Below are positions 1 through 12,059 of a stretch of DNA of 64,000 bases, piece by piece. The notes beneath the pieces are model-generated. The model saw only the letters and a list, made by a program, of their open reading frames with translations. It searched no databases and was not told where the DNA came from. The stretch is from assembly GCA_023525975.1 (NCBI GenBank), contig CM042032.1, positions 72,500,260 through 72,564,259 on the forward strand, read 5' to 3'. Position 1 is the first letter of the stretch; every line of letters starts with the position of its first letter. A program made the translations under genes and the position numbers. The stretch is from Smallanthus sonchifolius (Eukaryota > Streptophyta > Magnoliopsida > Asterales > Asteraceae).

Positions 1-70
1 GGAAGAATGTTTTGTCTTTGAGTGGGTGCCCTTAGAGGAAGTTGTCTCAACCTTCTTTATCTTTCATTTG

Positions 71-334
71 CTAATATAATTTTAGCAAACCATATGGTGT
101 GAACATCATGGATACCCGAGTCTTCATATGTAGAAAGACATCTTGTTTCTCATGTGGGATGTAAATTAGTTCGTCCCTTGAAATGTTTCTAGCAAACTCT
201 TGCTCGATAAGACACATTACAAATCTAGGATACATTAGAAATCTATTAGTAAGAGGACATGACACGTTGGCAATGAAGTCCTTCATCAAATATCTAGAGA
301 AATTAAAATTGAGATTTTTGGCAAGACCATGCAT
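71..334 (-). pseudogene. Copia C-terminal domain downstream of RNase H
   Basis: An 87-codon open frame on the minus strand, directly downstream of the RNase H remnant. It contains NFNFSRYLM and FLMYPRFVMCLIEQE. I recognise these as the conserved core of a domain found after RNase H in many composite-family Copia polyproteins, usually annotated only as 'RNase H-like'. No function is known to me. The frame stops at position 71 and the family normally runs on (a K-V-F-A-N-M-K type motif is visible in altered form as DVFLHMKTRVS), so the copy is truncated or mutated. Family assignment is from memory and moderately sure. Confidence 0.55.
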
Positions 335-365
335 TAGACAAAAACAAAAACCACCACAAAAAGTA

Positions 366-650
366 CATTAGTGATGAACCACATTAGAGGTGATTGCAAT
401 AGCACTTTTTGAATAACAAGAGTCTTGTTAATAGAGATATCATAGTCTATGAGTTGGTTTGCATCCAAATGACTTGAGAACAACAACTTGCAGTAGCCAC
501 ATATTCTGCTTCAGCGGTTGAAGTTTATACACAATTTTGTTTCTTGGATGTCCAACTAACCAGTTTTTCCTTTTAGATTCCTAATGTACTTTTTATATCC
601 AATTTGCATCTAGCATAGATACCACAGTCCCAAGTTGTAATTCTTAGGAT
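366..650 (-). pseudogene. Ty1/Copia RNase H remnant
   Basis: Read on the minus strand, this stretch gives broken pieces of a Copia RNase H domain. The STAEAEYVATASCC motif is clear around 485-530, preceded by a piece resembling KLVSWTSKKQN and followed by SQVIWMQTN and a degraded segment resembling CDNKSAIAIT. RNase H would remove the RNA strand during reverse transcription. Stops and frameshifts fall throughout, so nothing intact is encoded. The reading direction continues into the open frame at 71-334, so both belong to one decayed minus-strand element whose RT lay to the right. Confidence 0.75.
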
Positions 651-660
651 ACTGATGTGC

Positions 661-2250
661 TCGGTATGGTCTATAAAAACTAAGCAAAAACTAATCTAGA
701 CACTCTAGTTAAACTCTAGAAAACCCTTAAACTAGACCACAATGACAGGCAAGTGTATCTATCAATTGTAATACGGCCTAATAGAAGTCCGAATATCGAA
801 CCCACGAGACATTGACTATAATTAAAACTAGACTCTGACACATAACTAAAATATTTGGTTTTGGGGGGATTTCTACAGGCTAGGTCTAAAATAACTAAAA
901 GCAACTGTAACTAAGACTAACTAACGACAACCGGCTATCACTCGGGAAGTTTAGATGAAATCAAGAATCGGGAAAGTACTACCCAGGTAAGAATCCTATT
1001 TGTGAATCTCGCATTTCTCTCGGTTAAGGAAACTATGATGGAACCAGGGTCTTAACTTACTACGCCCTCAGAAAACCTAGTGGATCTCTGATCATTCTCA
1101 AGGTGTGACCGAAAAAGAAACCCTAAGGGGAGTGTGATGTTCACCGGTTGGTTGGATTACCTCTAAGTCTCAACAACAATATTAAAGTACCCAAAAGATA
1201 GATTACCTCTCAGTCTCACTATCTCAATACACCCTAAGATGCAAGGAGTAACCTGAAAACTCTTGATAAGACACGAGCAAATAATACTAGGAAATCGAGG
1301 GAAATCTCCTCTCAAAGCCTTTACACCTAAACACCTAACACCAAAGACAACCCGACTACTTATCACCTCTCAGCTATCGAAGTAGGTAGAATATTTAAAT
1401 CCTCTAAACTCTCAATGACCATTCCTATGGATTATGATATCAGTAAACCATACACAAATCACAAACACATAGTAAGTGACCTAACATGCATCTATAACTG
1501 AACGACATTCAGCAAGATACATATGAAACAATAATTGATCATAAATCAGAGATAAATATGCACACACATCAAACCAATTGCAATCAAGTTTACTACTTTA
1601 ACATTAATGCATCAACAAGAATCCAAAAAACCGAAAAAAAATCCAATCTTTCAACAAATATTTATCAAAACCTAGGTAGCTATAGAGGTTTAGCCAATGA
1701 TCATGTTCAAAAACAGTAAATCAACAGTAAAATTCAAGAACATAACGTCAATTAAACCAATCAAATACAAGAAAACGAAGAATGATAACCGAATGATTAC
1801 AAGCTAACCAATGCGTGCTCAAAGCTTCAATCCCTTGCTCCGATTGCCTTCTCTACTCCCAAAATCACCCAAAGTCTCTGATTTGACGGCTAAAAGTCGA
1901 ACCCTTAGCATAAAGGCATTAAAATCTTTAAATAATCAATTTTAGGGTTTTTGCCGTAATTAAGGTTGTTCGCATGTCACGAACGCCGGACAGAGCTTCT
2001 TCGCGTGGCGCGAAGAACAAACTAGTCGGGCCGTGATTTCTTGGTATTCGCGTGTCACGAAGACCTGATCCTTCCTCTTCGCGTGGCGCGAACCAGTGAA
2101 CTTCCAACATTTTTATTTCTTTTCAAATTTTTCGGCGAATTCATCCTCCCTTTTTTGACGCCCTCCGACGAATCAGTTCCAAAACAAATTTCCATCGGAC
2201 GAATCTTTGCTCTCCAAAATGGAATGATTTAAAGCTTCCTTGATGACCAT
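661..2250 (-). repeat. Decayed Athila-like LTR remnant
   Basis: No gene is visible here. The stretch near 740-850, read on the minus strand, matches the plan of Athila-type LTR ends (a phrase around 'GTGGGTTCGATATTCGG ... ACACTTGCC'), also seen at 8790-8890. A cluster of palindromes of the TTCGCG-TGG-CGCGAA type lies at 1969-2095, near the expected 5' side of a minus-strand LTR. The same palindrome word occurs in the LTR at 33642-34710. No PBS or target duplication could be found, so limits are approximate and this may be a solo or truncated LTR. Confidence 0.5.
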
Positions 2251-2769
2251 ATCTTCATTAAAATTACCCAAATAAATCTCCATTAATTTGAGGGAGTCAT
2301 GTGCAGCCGATTGGATGGTAGATCCATCCCTAAAATTATTCATGTTTACTTTATGAATTATTTTTGAAATCCACCGTATCATATCCTATTTTCCCATTTT
2401 CCCCATTGATCGGCGACAGTAACTTAACACCATCGAACTAGAAACCCAAATCAATTGTATCGCCGCACACCTCCATCTTGTACCACCATTGTCGATCTGT
2501 CTGTTCTAAATTTTCACACACCATCATCTTTGTCTAGGGTAGTCCGTTGTCTAGGGCAAGAAGAAAGAGGGGTGAGTTATCGTCTTCGTCTGCTGGTTTT
2601 GCTCTTCACCGGTGATCTAGGGCACGAAGAAGAAAGAATGTTGGGAGATGAAGAAAGACTCCTCTCTCGATTGCAGTACAACCATCGATCCACCACCACT
2701 ACCATTTATAGAAGGGTTCGATGATTTCTAGCAATTTTTCAAGCTCTGGCGACCTCATGTCTCTACCCT
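2251..2769. other. Intergenic, no recognised feature
   Basis: AT-rich left part and more GC-rich right part. A 69-codon minus-strand frame (2173-2382) and an 89-codon plus frame (2455-2724) exist, but neither has recognisable motifs, splice context or repeat support. I see nothing else. Confidence 0.4.
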
Positions 2770-3265
2770 CCAGTGAAACAACCCGACCCAATAGCTTGCC
2801 GTCTCAACCCAGATGTTAAACCCGCAAAACAACCCGACCCAATAGCTTGATTTCTCAAGTTCTAGGGTTTTTATGTCGATCTGACGTGAAAAAATGAGTG
2901 CAATTTTAGAGGTTTTTTCTCTCCTAAAGCTAGTCTTTCAATCGATGGTCTTCATTTGCAGTCGGATACTTGGCCAGAGACGGGTGGTGGTGGCGGCCGG
3001 GTACTGCATCAGAGAGTAGAGAGAGAGAGAGCAGAGAAAGAGCAGAGAGAGAGGGTATAAAAAATAGGTAAAAAGACACTAATGCCCCTCACATGAGGGG
3101 CACATGACTAGACTTAACGATTCTTTTGGATGGGAGTTCGTGAAAATGATTCAATGTGTGTAAATGTTTCAAAAAAAAGGATATTCAGTGTAATTTTTTA
3201 AACCAAAGGACATAAATTGTAATTTTCTATAAACGTAAAGGACATAATTTGTAATTTACTCTAAA
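2770..3265. repeat. DNA-transposon terminal fragment with GA microsatellite
   Basis: The right end (about 3150-3265) reads 'GTGTGTAAA..TTTCAAAAAAA...' then a run of phrases built on 'ggacataatttgtaattt'. It is plainly the same sequence as 24001-24110, the right terminus of the long inverted-repeat element there. A GA-rich microsatellite lies at about 3013-3056, and a 23-bp phrase containing 'cccgacccaatagcttg' is repeated near 2776 and 2826. The matching left terminus is absent, so this is one end of a truncated copy. Confidence 0.45.
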
Positions 3266-3379
3266 TATTTTAAAAATGACATAAACATAAACTGAAATAC
3301 GTTACAAAAATAATAGGGGGGTAGAATGGTCAAAAGAGACTCCAACGGTCATATTAACGGCTATATTAAAGTTAGAAAC

Positions 3380-3592
3380 CGGTTTCACATTCCAAACCCA
3401 AATCACTCAATGAACCGACTCGGGTCGGGTTCCAAACCGGCGTCCAAAAAAATTTACAAACCTATGCTAAACCTACGGGTTAGACGGGGGTTCCAGATCG
3501 GTCTGACTCAAACTAATTTTGTCCTACACTCGAGTCGGGTTTGAAACCGGTTTGGCGGGCCAAAACCGGTTTTTTTACACATCTACTCACTA
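3380..3592. mobile_element. hAT-type MITE fragment rich in AACCGGTTT
   Basis: Internal sequence is a dense mix of 'accggttt' and 'cgggtcgggtt' words, as in the complete elements at 53351-53762 and 55751-56116. It ends in a TTTTTTTACACATCTA terminus that matches their terminal inverted repeats (TAGAGGTGCACAAA type). The opposite terminus and the 8-bp target duplication are not identifiable, so this is probably a truncated copy. Confidence 0.5.
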
Positions 3593-4714
3593 ATAATATT
3601 AGTGTGAAGCCCACTTCTAGATTTTCCTTTCGCGTGCCCACTTAGATTTAGGTGAATTCGACTTAATATAATTGCAGCCCAACTAGATTTGATTTTTAGC
3701 CCACGTATTCCTACACCAAAATTAATTCAAGCCTTAAGATTTTGTTTTAATAATGCAACTATGCAAATCCACCGAAAACATGGCAATTCTCTCTTTTTGA
3801 TTTTTCGGTTTAATCCAGGTAAACTATTTTGATTTAGATTAATTATAACTTATCACTAATACTAAATAAAAGTAGCATGAAAGTGGACGTTAACCATTAA
3901 CATATAAGAACCATTAACATATAAGACATATTACCTACGGAATAGCAAGGGCCAAGTGATTTTCTTTTGTTTTTTAGGCCTTAATGGTCATTATTTAGTT
4001 AGTTTAGGTTATTTATGCCATAGTAAGTTATTTTGGGCTTATTTGCATATGTAAAACTAAGTTACACTTTTAGGCCTTAACAGGCCTTGACATGTGTTCG
4101 TTGGTTATTTAAGTTACATCTAGCCACATTAAGTTATAACAAGTCATTCCGTACCACCTTTACATAATTACGACTAATTTACACTTTTGGGCCTTAATAG
4201 GCTTTGACATGTGTTAGTTGTTAGTTTAAGTTACATCAAGACAGATGAAGTTATAACAAGTCATTTGTGCCAACTTTGCATTTCCGGATTTTATAAATAA
4301 ATTATATTATATTTCTAGATCAAACACATACTTATATTTCAAGGTCAAGATTTGTGTTAGGGCACACCAAAAAATACAAATACGTCCATCACATGCATTA
4401 ATGGGTAGACCACAAACAAAGACTAGGATTCATAGACCACCAATGTAGGGTTTTGTTTAAGAAGGGAGGGGCTACCACGAAAAAGGATGAGATCCCAAGA
4501 CCACCTTTTCGTGTTTTAACTTTTAATTCAGAGAACACCAATTCCAACAACGTAGTTACCACCGAACAAAAAAGTGTATAAAATAGCGAGGTTTTTGCGG
4601 GACGAAGGACAACATTAGGCATCGAACGTAGGCGATCGATAAATACCATTTCTTGATGTTGGGCTGGCATTTTTGGTAGAAGCCGAAAGAATTTATAAAG
4701 GTTTATATTGACAT
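3593..4714. other. Intergenic with a local tandem duplication
   Basis: No gene seen. A roughly 110-bp phrase starting 'acactttt.ggccttaa' and running through 'aagttataacaagtcatt' occurs twice in tandem at about 4066-4165 and 4182-4290, with several substitutions. An unassigned 90-codon minus frame at 4398-4670 has no family signature. Confidence 0.5.
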
Positions 4715-4994
4715 AATACCGACAGAAAGTGCCGTTGGTAAATGGTTAACACAGACAAGCTCTGAAATCCTAAGTTGGCTCATCTTTCCAAAATATGGGG
4801 CCCATATTTCCGATGGCCTACTGGTCTATATTGATTCCCACCAAACCCATGACACAGATTTCCGTCGGTCGGTCCATAGCTATCTTTATTATATTTTCTA
4901 AAAAAAATTGGTGTAACCCATGGGTAGTCACGACGCCTTACGTCCGTCAATGCGTATGACGTATCCATCAGTAATACTCATTTGTTTAGTAGTG
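4715..4994 (-). mobile_element. CACTA-type transposon terminus
   Basis: On the minus strand the segment begins CACTACTAAACAAA (4981-4994), the terminal signature of plant CACTA (En/Spm) elements. Subterminal motifs follow, built on CCGACGGAAA and GACGGACG words (about 4715-4735, 4810-4870, 4920-4975), typical of transposase-binding subterminal repeats. No partner terminus or transposase is visible to the left, so only one end remains. Confidence 0.5.
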
Positions 4995-5069
4995 TTAGTA
5001 ATAAAATATGACATTTTTTTATATAAAATAAAATAAAAAGTTAAAACACTTTGTTATTATTTGTCGCTC

Positions 5070-5262
5070 TGCTTACTTTTTTTTCTCTCATATCATGATA
5101 TCTATCTGGTCATCCGGGATCACCCTGGCAAACATCTCACCCTTTCGCCCGAAGAACAGAACATGGTGACCTGGCCCACCAATCCAGGAGGAAACCCACA
5201 TGGGAAAACCCCCTGGCTCGCCCAAGAGCAAGACTTGAACCGCCGAAGTTGTTAAACTAGTA
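5070..5262 (-). mobile_element. tRNA-derived SINE-like fragment
   Basis: On the minus strand the segment starts near a B-box-like GGTTCAAGTC (5235-5244), followed by GGGCGAGCCAGGGGG and GTGGGTTTCCTCCTGG, a phrase I associate with plant SINEs. A convincing A box is not seen, and the 3' tail is only weakly A/T-rich. Inferred as a 5'-truncated SINE. It is not a functional tRNA because no cloverleaf is present. Confidence 0.4.
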
Positions 5263-5356
5263 TATTTTCTCCATATTTTAAATTCTTGAAATAATTATAA
5301 CATTATTTGATCTATAAGTTCGGTCCAATCATCCGATTAGTGAACCGATAGAGCGA

Positions 5357-6562
5357 TGATCGGCGTCGAAGTACCGATCAAAGATAAAGAGTTTGTGTGT
5401 TCCTAATTACCTAAGACTAGCTAGGGTAAGCAGGGCGTCGAACCACGAATAGTTACCGGTTGGTAAATAACAAGGATTGATTACAAGACAATATGCAATT
5501 AGAGAATTTCAATTGATTGTTACTATAAACTTTATATGCAATTATAATTACTAAGATTGAAATACATAAATGTAAAGAATGAACACAACCAAGTTTTAGT
5601 TTCAATTCACAATTAGTAACTTGGGTTCTCTACCAATTCAGAAAATCACATAGACATAACCTTGATTAGAACAACATTTGATGTACAATTGAAAGACCTA
5701 CACATGTATGGCTAAACTTGTAACGAACGATACCGATAAAGTTAATCTATACGAAGTAATCTCTAGGAATTGTCAACACAATAACACATATACTTCAAAC
5801 ATATATTCAAACTTTAACGATTACACACCGATGAAGAAGAATACATGATTTAGAATAAGTCATTGCATGTCTTAACACCAAACATTAGGAATAACAACAT
5901 GAAGAAACATCATATTCAACAAAAACACAATGAAACTCATGTCTAATTTAGAAAAGAACCAAAATTGAACTAATGGAATTACAAACCTACACCTGATTAT
6001 GATCAAAGATGTTTTAGCCACACATGCTCATGCTTGATGATGATATGTTGCGATTATGGAAAGCAATTGATGAAGATTTGATGTTGGAACACTTTGTCAC
6101 TAAGTCTCCTTCTCTTCTCTACGTTCTCTGGCCTTCCAATATGATTATTTTTCTTTTTTTTCTCCAAAGAGTGCCTTTAAGCACCTCAAAAACTGCTTAA
6201 AACCGTTGCAGTTCGTAACCTGGCGTAAGGCTACGCCCCGTGGAGTAAGGTTACGGCACCTAGAACATCCACTTTTGCAATTCTTGATCCCTCCACTGTA
6301 TTACGCCACATTTACGCTGATTATGAAAAAAATATGATTCTAGGGTGGCGTAAAACTACGCCATCTGGCATAAGGCTACGCTAAGCCGATTTATCATTTT
6401 ACTGAATCTTTAATGTTCTTTGCCAAAAGCCTTTAATTTCCACATTTTGCATTCCCAACCTGTACATATGAATTCCATACAAAGTAACATGCATCTACAC
6501 ATATTTTATGCTAAGGATACACAATAACATGCTTAATTCCTTTGCCAAATCACAACACATCA
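5357..6562 (-). repeat. 3' LTR of the Athila-like element
   Basis: Partner of 16128-17300, preceded on the minus strand by a purine-rich tract (AAGTTGGGGAATG, about 6563-6575). It carries the palindrome series at about 6221-6390, including GGCGTAAAACTACGCC at 6347-6362, which is missing from the 5' LTR. Confidence 0.93.
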
Positions 6563-8400
6563 CATTCCCCAACTTAAATCTTTTTCGTCCCGAAAAAGAC
6601 TTACAAAGATATCACAACTAACATGCCAAGTTATCCATATTCATTCAAACTTAGGGGACTATTAACATATTTAAACGCCGTTGTTGATATATTTATCCTA
6701 TTTAAACTTATCTCTCTTATATACAACCACACACATATGCCAATGTACTTACTTTTTTTCATGGTGCTTAGATTCCCCTCTCATCCCAAGAAATTAGAAA
6801 AACTTAAAAGAGACACCACCAAGGACTTGTAAATTTTAAGTATCAACTAACACACATCATAAACAGTTTATAATACATATGAATGCACCATTATGTGAAG
6901 ATGGAGTATTTTAAATGGGAAGTTCTCTCATGAATGCACACTCTCTCAACGATTCTCTAGGCTTAGTGTTTCACTCATCAATACAATGAAATTATGTTCC
7001 ATAGGCTTGCATACAGTTTTAATTCTCCACTACAGATTGTACTCATACACATATCAAATGGTCTTTGCAAAGGTTGTAACGGGGCACGGTTAAAGGTAGG
7101 TCAAAAAGGCTAAATTTGGTTCACTCAAATAATTAAGCACGGTAATTCCAAATTGATTTTTTTTAGCTTGTCTCCACCCCTATATTGAGAATTCATTGCT
7201 CATCTAAGACTTGATTCAAATTTTTTTTTTCAGCTTGTTTCCACCCCTATATTGAGAATACACATGTCAAAGACTTGAATTCATCCCAGCAGCCACGTAA
7301 ATTTTATTTTTTTTAATTCTCACGAACCTAACCCATTACACATGCTTAATTAAGGTTCAATCTTTAAGAAGGCTTCAAATGGCTTGGCTAAACACTCGGG
7401 TTGAATCAAACGATGGAACTAACAATTAGGCTTAGATTGGTTCACTAAAGGATATATATAAAGGTAGGTAAACAATAGAATGGAATTAACAAGGATTCAC
7501 CTAAGTTGCCATTATCATCCATATGCATGAATACTTGTAATTTTGAACAAACTATATGCAAGTTCTAGATAACAATTCAATTGAAGATTTCCCTCATGAA
7601 AAGAAATAAGACTGATTATGTGTGTGTCAGTCATGTATTGGCTCAAAATCTCACTAGGGTTCAACAATAGACATAACATTCACATAACAGGAACATAGCC
7701 TATGACAGCATAGTATTATAATTGATAGATCTAACTGATTAGTTGATACGCTTTCATTTTCAAACACATTGATGGTTGTCACATAAAGTTTTCTTTTCTT
7801 ATGATAGATAATAAATTCAACTCACTTATACTGAGACGATGAACTAAGCACTTCAAACTCCAGTTTAACATTTACACATGCAATGGTGATTTCAAGAGAG
7901 AATAGCCTACCAACACACCACAATTTATTTCTATTTTTGTCCCCTATCATTCCCATTTCCTGTTTAAACTTAGACATGTTAGTTTTCTATCATTTCTCAT
8001 GCAATTACAACTCTAACTCAAGGAATCATCAATCATTTCACATAGCAAATACCTTCATTTATATCATTTTTTTTGTTTTTTGTTTCAAAAGGAAAAAATT
8101 TTAACTTATAAAACTTACTCATCTCTTCCCTTCCCCAACTTAAGGATGCATTGTCCCAATGCATAGTTAAAATTGAAAATTGGCCAAACAACACACTCAT
8201 TCGCCAACTTAGAGGTGCATTGTCCCAATGCACTATGAATATCATGAGCATGAACATAGAACAAATGCAAGGATGGGAACAAATGATAAACACACAAGCA
8301 TACACAAGTTAGACACACAACATGCAAAATAAAGAAATACATGCAAACGGGTTGCCTCCCGTGTAGCGTTGCATTTAATGTCTACAGCCTGACAATACCT
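6563..8400 (-). other. 3' untranslated region of the Athila-like element
   Basis: Between the integrase end and the 3' LTR, with no env-like frame. Two near-identical palindromes, ATGCATTG-TCC-CAATGCAT (8146-8164) and GTGCATTG-TCC-CAATGCAC (8215-8233), each lie beside an AACTTA phrase. An 85-bp phrase containing 'ccacccctatattgagaat' is tandemly repeated at about 7150-7200 and 7225-7262. Confidence 0.7.
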
Positions 8401-8407
8401 AGTCCCT

Positions 8408-8690
8408 TTAAGTGGTGTCATATGTTAGTGAATCTACAATAAAGTTCACCACATCCAATTGACCTTCGGTATGATCGACCATGGAGATAAACGGTTTCAA
8501 CCGATGTCCGTTAACCACTTGCCTTTGCTTACAATCTTGAGCTTCAATCTCTATTTCACCAAATTTTAAAATTCGTGTGATGGTGAACGGTCCCAACCAT
8601 TTACTTTTCAACTTGCCCGGAAAGAACTTGATTTTAGAGTTGTAAAGCGACACTTGTTGTCCCACTTCGAATGTCTTCTGATACGCGTGT
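8408..8690 (-). pseudogene. Integrase C-terminal segment, displaced by insertion
   Basis: The frame reads VGQQVSLYNSKIKFFPGKLK then SKWLGPFTITRILKFG, the conserved C-terminal module of Athila integrases (GDQVLLYNS...LFPGKL...GPF). It belongs to the integrase at 10340-11400. The two are now about 1.65 kb apart because of the insertion at 8700-10340. Confidence 0.85.
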
Positions 8691-8699
8691 GTGATTATA

Positions 8700-10340
8700 A
8701 ATAAAATATATATAAATATATATTTGTTTTAAAAATGGTTTCACGAGATCAGGTTTTAAATTTATAAAATGATAAATACTCAAACTAAATACACACAATA
8801 GGCAAGTGTACCTATCGCAGCATAATATAGTTTAGGTAAGAACCAAGTATCGAACCAATGGACACGGTCGAGTTCCAATACTCAACGTTTGTTATCGTTT
8901 AGTCGGTTTAATTAGTGAGTGAGTTTTGTGTGCTTGTGAAGCAGAAATGTAAATGACAGAAAAGTAAATGAAGGTAAAGTAAAAACGTGCGTGAAGTGTA
9001 TAACAGAAATGTTAATAGCAAAATAGTAAATAGCAGGAAAGTAAATATCTCGAGGATGATCAGGTCACGACAAGTATTGCTTTGGGCTTCGAATCTGCTT
9101 GGTATATGATAATGTTATGTTGACTAAACCGGTGGTATGAATAATACAAATGTGTGAATGGTACACCACTAGAGCCTCATTCTCACAACATTTTGGTTCA
9201 CGAATTATGTTCTTTAGAATAAAATGGTAGGATTCCCAGCTAGAGACATCATTCCCCTCAACTCTTTGAATGCTATCTCTGAGTTGGTTTAAGACATCCA
9301 ACTTAAACACCTTTATTATTATTTGAAAGAGTAATTAGACTTTGTTCACCGGGAGTCGGTGCAACAATGGGACCATGTATAAAAACATACAATTCCCAAC
9401 GTGAGTTCACCAATTCTTGGTTTCATAACAAGTGCGTATAAATACGTACGATCTTATTAATATTAACCAAGCATTGGCTTATCAAAAATCAGCTAATATA
9501 AAGACGTATAAGTTTCAAGAGAAGTTTAATTAAAAAGGTTTTACGATCTTATACTTTAAAATCAAGAACACTCACAAGTGTAAAGACTAAATCAAGTAAT
9601 GATAAAAATCCATCATAAAGATGGTTTTAAGAACGAATGACTAAAGAACATAAACATACCATTAGATTAATACGTTAAATATTAACATACACCAAACTTC
9701 ATCTTCACCCTAGCAATATAAAGAGTTTAGCCACGAATGGCCATACTAACTGGCGTAACGCTGAGTTTCGTAGGCTCCCCTATTGCGGACAAAGAGAAGG
9801 AGCCTCTCTACTTTCTACTCTCTACTCTAAACTATAGAAACGGACTATCTTGAGGTGTGATAATGTGTAGTAGGGTGTGTGGAATGAAGAGCTCAAGCCA
9901 TCTATTTATAGGCCTCAAAATAAGCAATGCACGGTCGTGCATTAGTTTGCACGTGCGTGCAAACACCTCGGGAATCAAACATGGTACAAATGGCAGTGTA
10001 CTAGAGCCTTGGGGAGCAAGTTGGGCATTGCACGCCCGTGCATTAGGATGCACGGTCGTGCATCCCCTCCTTGGTTCCTGGTTTCGTCTTTTAGCTGCTT
10101 GTTTGACTTTTGTTGACCTTGGTTGACTTCTTAGGGGTCAAAGCTCCGGAAAGATCCTTCTAGAAGCTTGATTTCTTGGTGTTTTTGACTGGTTTTAGCT
10201 TTGTTCATCTTAGGACATCGAATAAACTGCAATTATGAAATTTTAGCGTAATAAGTATCAATTGCAAGGTTATTATTAAATTAGTACAATAATATGGGGA
10301 TCATTATGCATGCAAAACATGTATAAATGATGGCACGTCA
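8700..10340 (-). mobile_element. LTR (probably solo) inserted in the integrase
   Basis: This stretch has no coding domain and splits the integrase. It has the layout of an Athila-like LTR read on the minus strand: a TGTTTTGCATGC start near 10320, four palindromes of the GCACG-nn-CGTGC type (9929-9940, 9949-9960, 10030-10041, 10050-10061), a TATA-like CTATAAATAGATGG (about 9899-9912), and near the other end a 'GTATCGAACC' and 'GCAAGTGTACC' phrase (8797-8865) like that at 740-850. Exact ends and target duplication could not be fixed (candidates centre on ATAAAT). Inferred to be a solo LTR. Confidence 0.6.
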
Positions 10341-11400
10341 TCTTCTTTCTCAATTTAGCATCATGAACCGCCTTCATTCTTGCTTTGTATGTAGAAGAAC
10401 ATTCATAAGCCTCATCTCATAACTCCTCGAGCTCACCCAATTGCAACTTTCTCTCACGACCTGCATCATCATAATCAAAATTCATAGATTTCATCGCCCA
10501 TAAAGCACGATGCGCAATCTCAACGAGAAAATGACATCTTTTCCCATAAACCAAGCGGTAAGGAGTTGTTCCAATAGGCGTTTTAAATGCGGTCTGATAT
10601 GCCCACAAGGCATCGTTTAACCTTAAACACCAATCCTTATGATCGGGTCGCTAGGTTTTTTGTAAAATATCCTTTATTTGCCTATTAGAAACCTTGACTT
10701 GCCCACTTATTTGTGGGTGATAAGGGGTAGTAACACGGTGGTGAACACCATACTGTTTAAGTAATTTGCCAAATTTGAAATGTTTAAAATGTGAACATCC
10801 ATCACTAATGATTGCACGAGGAACACCAAATCTAGTAAAAATATTTTGTTGGACAAATTTGCATACCACAGCAGGATCATTCATTTTAGTAATGATTGCT
10901 TCAATCCATTTAGATACATAATCCACCGCTACTAAAACAAACAAATTTCCAAACGAATTCAAAAATGGGCCCATGAAATCTATGCCCCAAACATCAAATA
11001 TTTCAACAACAAGAATAGGTTTCATGGGCATCTCATCCCGTTTGGAAATACCACCGACTTGTTGACATTTAGGGCATTGTTTAGCAAAATTGAAAGCATC
11101 ACGAAATAAACTTGGCCAAAATAGACCACATGATAGAACCCAATGACCCATCTTTTTGCCACTAAAATGCCCACCACATGCATATGAATGCACGTGTGCC
11201 AACACACTTTGAATCTCCTCATTTGGCACACATCTACGAATGATTTGGTCCGCGCCGATCTTAAAAAGACCCGGTTCATCCCAAATGTATTGCTTTGCAT
11301 GAGCTCTCAAATGTTTCACTTGCCTAAGTTGCCAAAATTCTGGTGTTTTACCTGTAGCCGAAAAACTAACAATATGAGCATACCAGGGTAAATTAGAAAC
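10340..11400 (-). pseudogene. Gypsy integrase, catalytic Glu replaced by Lys
   Basis: Part of the 10651-11625 frame. The zinc-binding region (HVHSYACGGHF ... CPKCQ) and the core (VWGIDFMGPF with the first Asp; IISDGCSHFKHF with the second Asp; then YHPQISGQVKVSNRQIK) are clear. The third catalytic residue, Glu in the usual GQVEVSNRE motif, is Lys here (codon AAG, 10693-10695), so strand transfer should be lost. After a stop near 10640 the domain goes on at 10417-10608 (LWAYQTAFKTPIGTTPYRLV is the family form; here the first part reads MWAYQTAFK) and is cut by an inserted LTR at about 10340. The C-terminal part resumes at 8690. Confidence 0.9.
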
Positions 11401-12030
11401 AGTAAATAAATGCCCATCAGGGAAGGATTCATTGATATCTCTTGAGTTATCCTCCTTAATTGGTATTCTTGACAAATGATCTGTCACCACATTTTCACAT
11501 CCTTTCTTGTCTCTCACTTCAAAATCAAATTCTTGTAATAGAAGGATCCATCTAATCAAATGTGGTTTTGCATCCTTTTTATCCATTAAATATCTCACTG
11601 CGCTGTGGTCAGAATAAATAATCACTTTACTACCCTAACTATATGACTGGAACTTATCAAGTGCATAAACAACTGCTAGCAATTCTTTCTCGGTTGTTGA
11701 ATAATTAAGTTGGGCTTCCGAAAGAGTTTTTCTTGCATAATATATGGCAACTGGATTTTTATTCACCCTTTGCCCTAGAACAGCCCCAACCGCGTGGTCA
11801 CTTGCATCACACATTATTTCAAACGGTAATGACCAATCCGGTGATTGCAAGATAGGGGCTGCAACTAAATGTTGTTTAAGCACATTGAAAGCTTTAAGAG
11901 ATGCCTCATCAAAGAAAAACGGTGCATCTTTTATTAACAAATTACACAATGGTTTTGAAATTGCACTAAAATCTTTGATGAACCGGCGATAGAAGCCGGC
12001 ATGTCCCAAGAAGGGTCGAACACCCTTCAC
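11401..12030 (-). pseudogene. Gypsy RNase H domain
   Basis: The RT thumb and connection (FLGHAGFYRRFIKDFSAISKP) leads into RNase H: FEIMCDASDHAVGAVLGQR, YYARKTLSEAQLNYSTTEKELLAVVYAL and, after one stop near 11636, YSDHSAVRYLMDKKDAKPHL and VVTDHLSRI. The acidic residues typical of RNase H (D of CDAS, E of TEKELLA, D of YSDH) are present. Only the stop at about 11636 interrupts this part. Confidence 0.88.
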
Positions 12031-12059
12031 ATTTGATGGTGGGGGAAGTGTATAAATGA

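Noticed and set aside
2173..2382. 69-codon minus frame with protein-like composition
   Set aside because: No recognisable motif, and it lies at the edge of a decayed LTR. Not enough support for a gene.
5220..5262. Possible tRNA gene on the minus strand (GGTTCAAGTC box)
   Set aside because: Only a B-box-like element is present; no acceptor stem, anticodon arm or A box could be formed. Treated as a SINE-like fragment.
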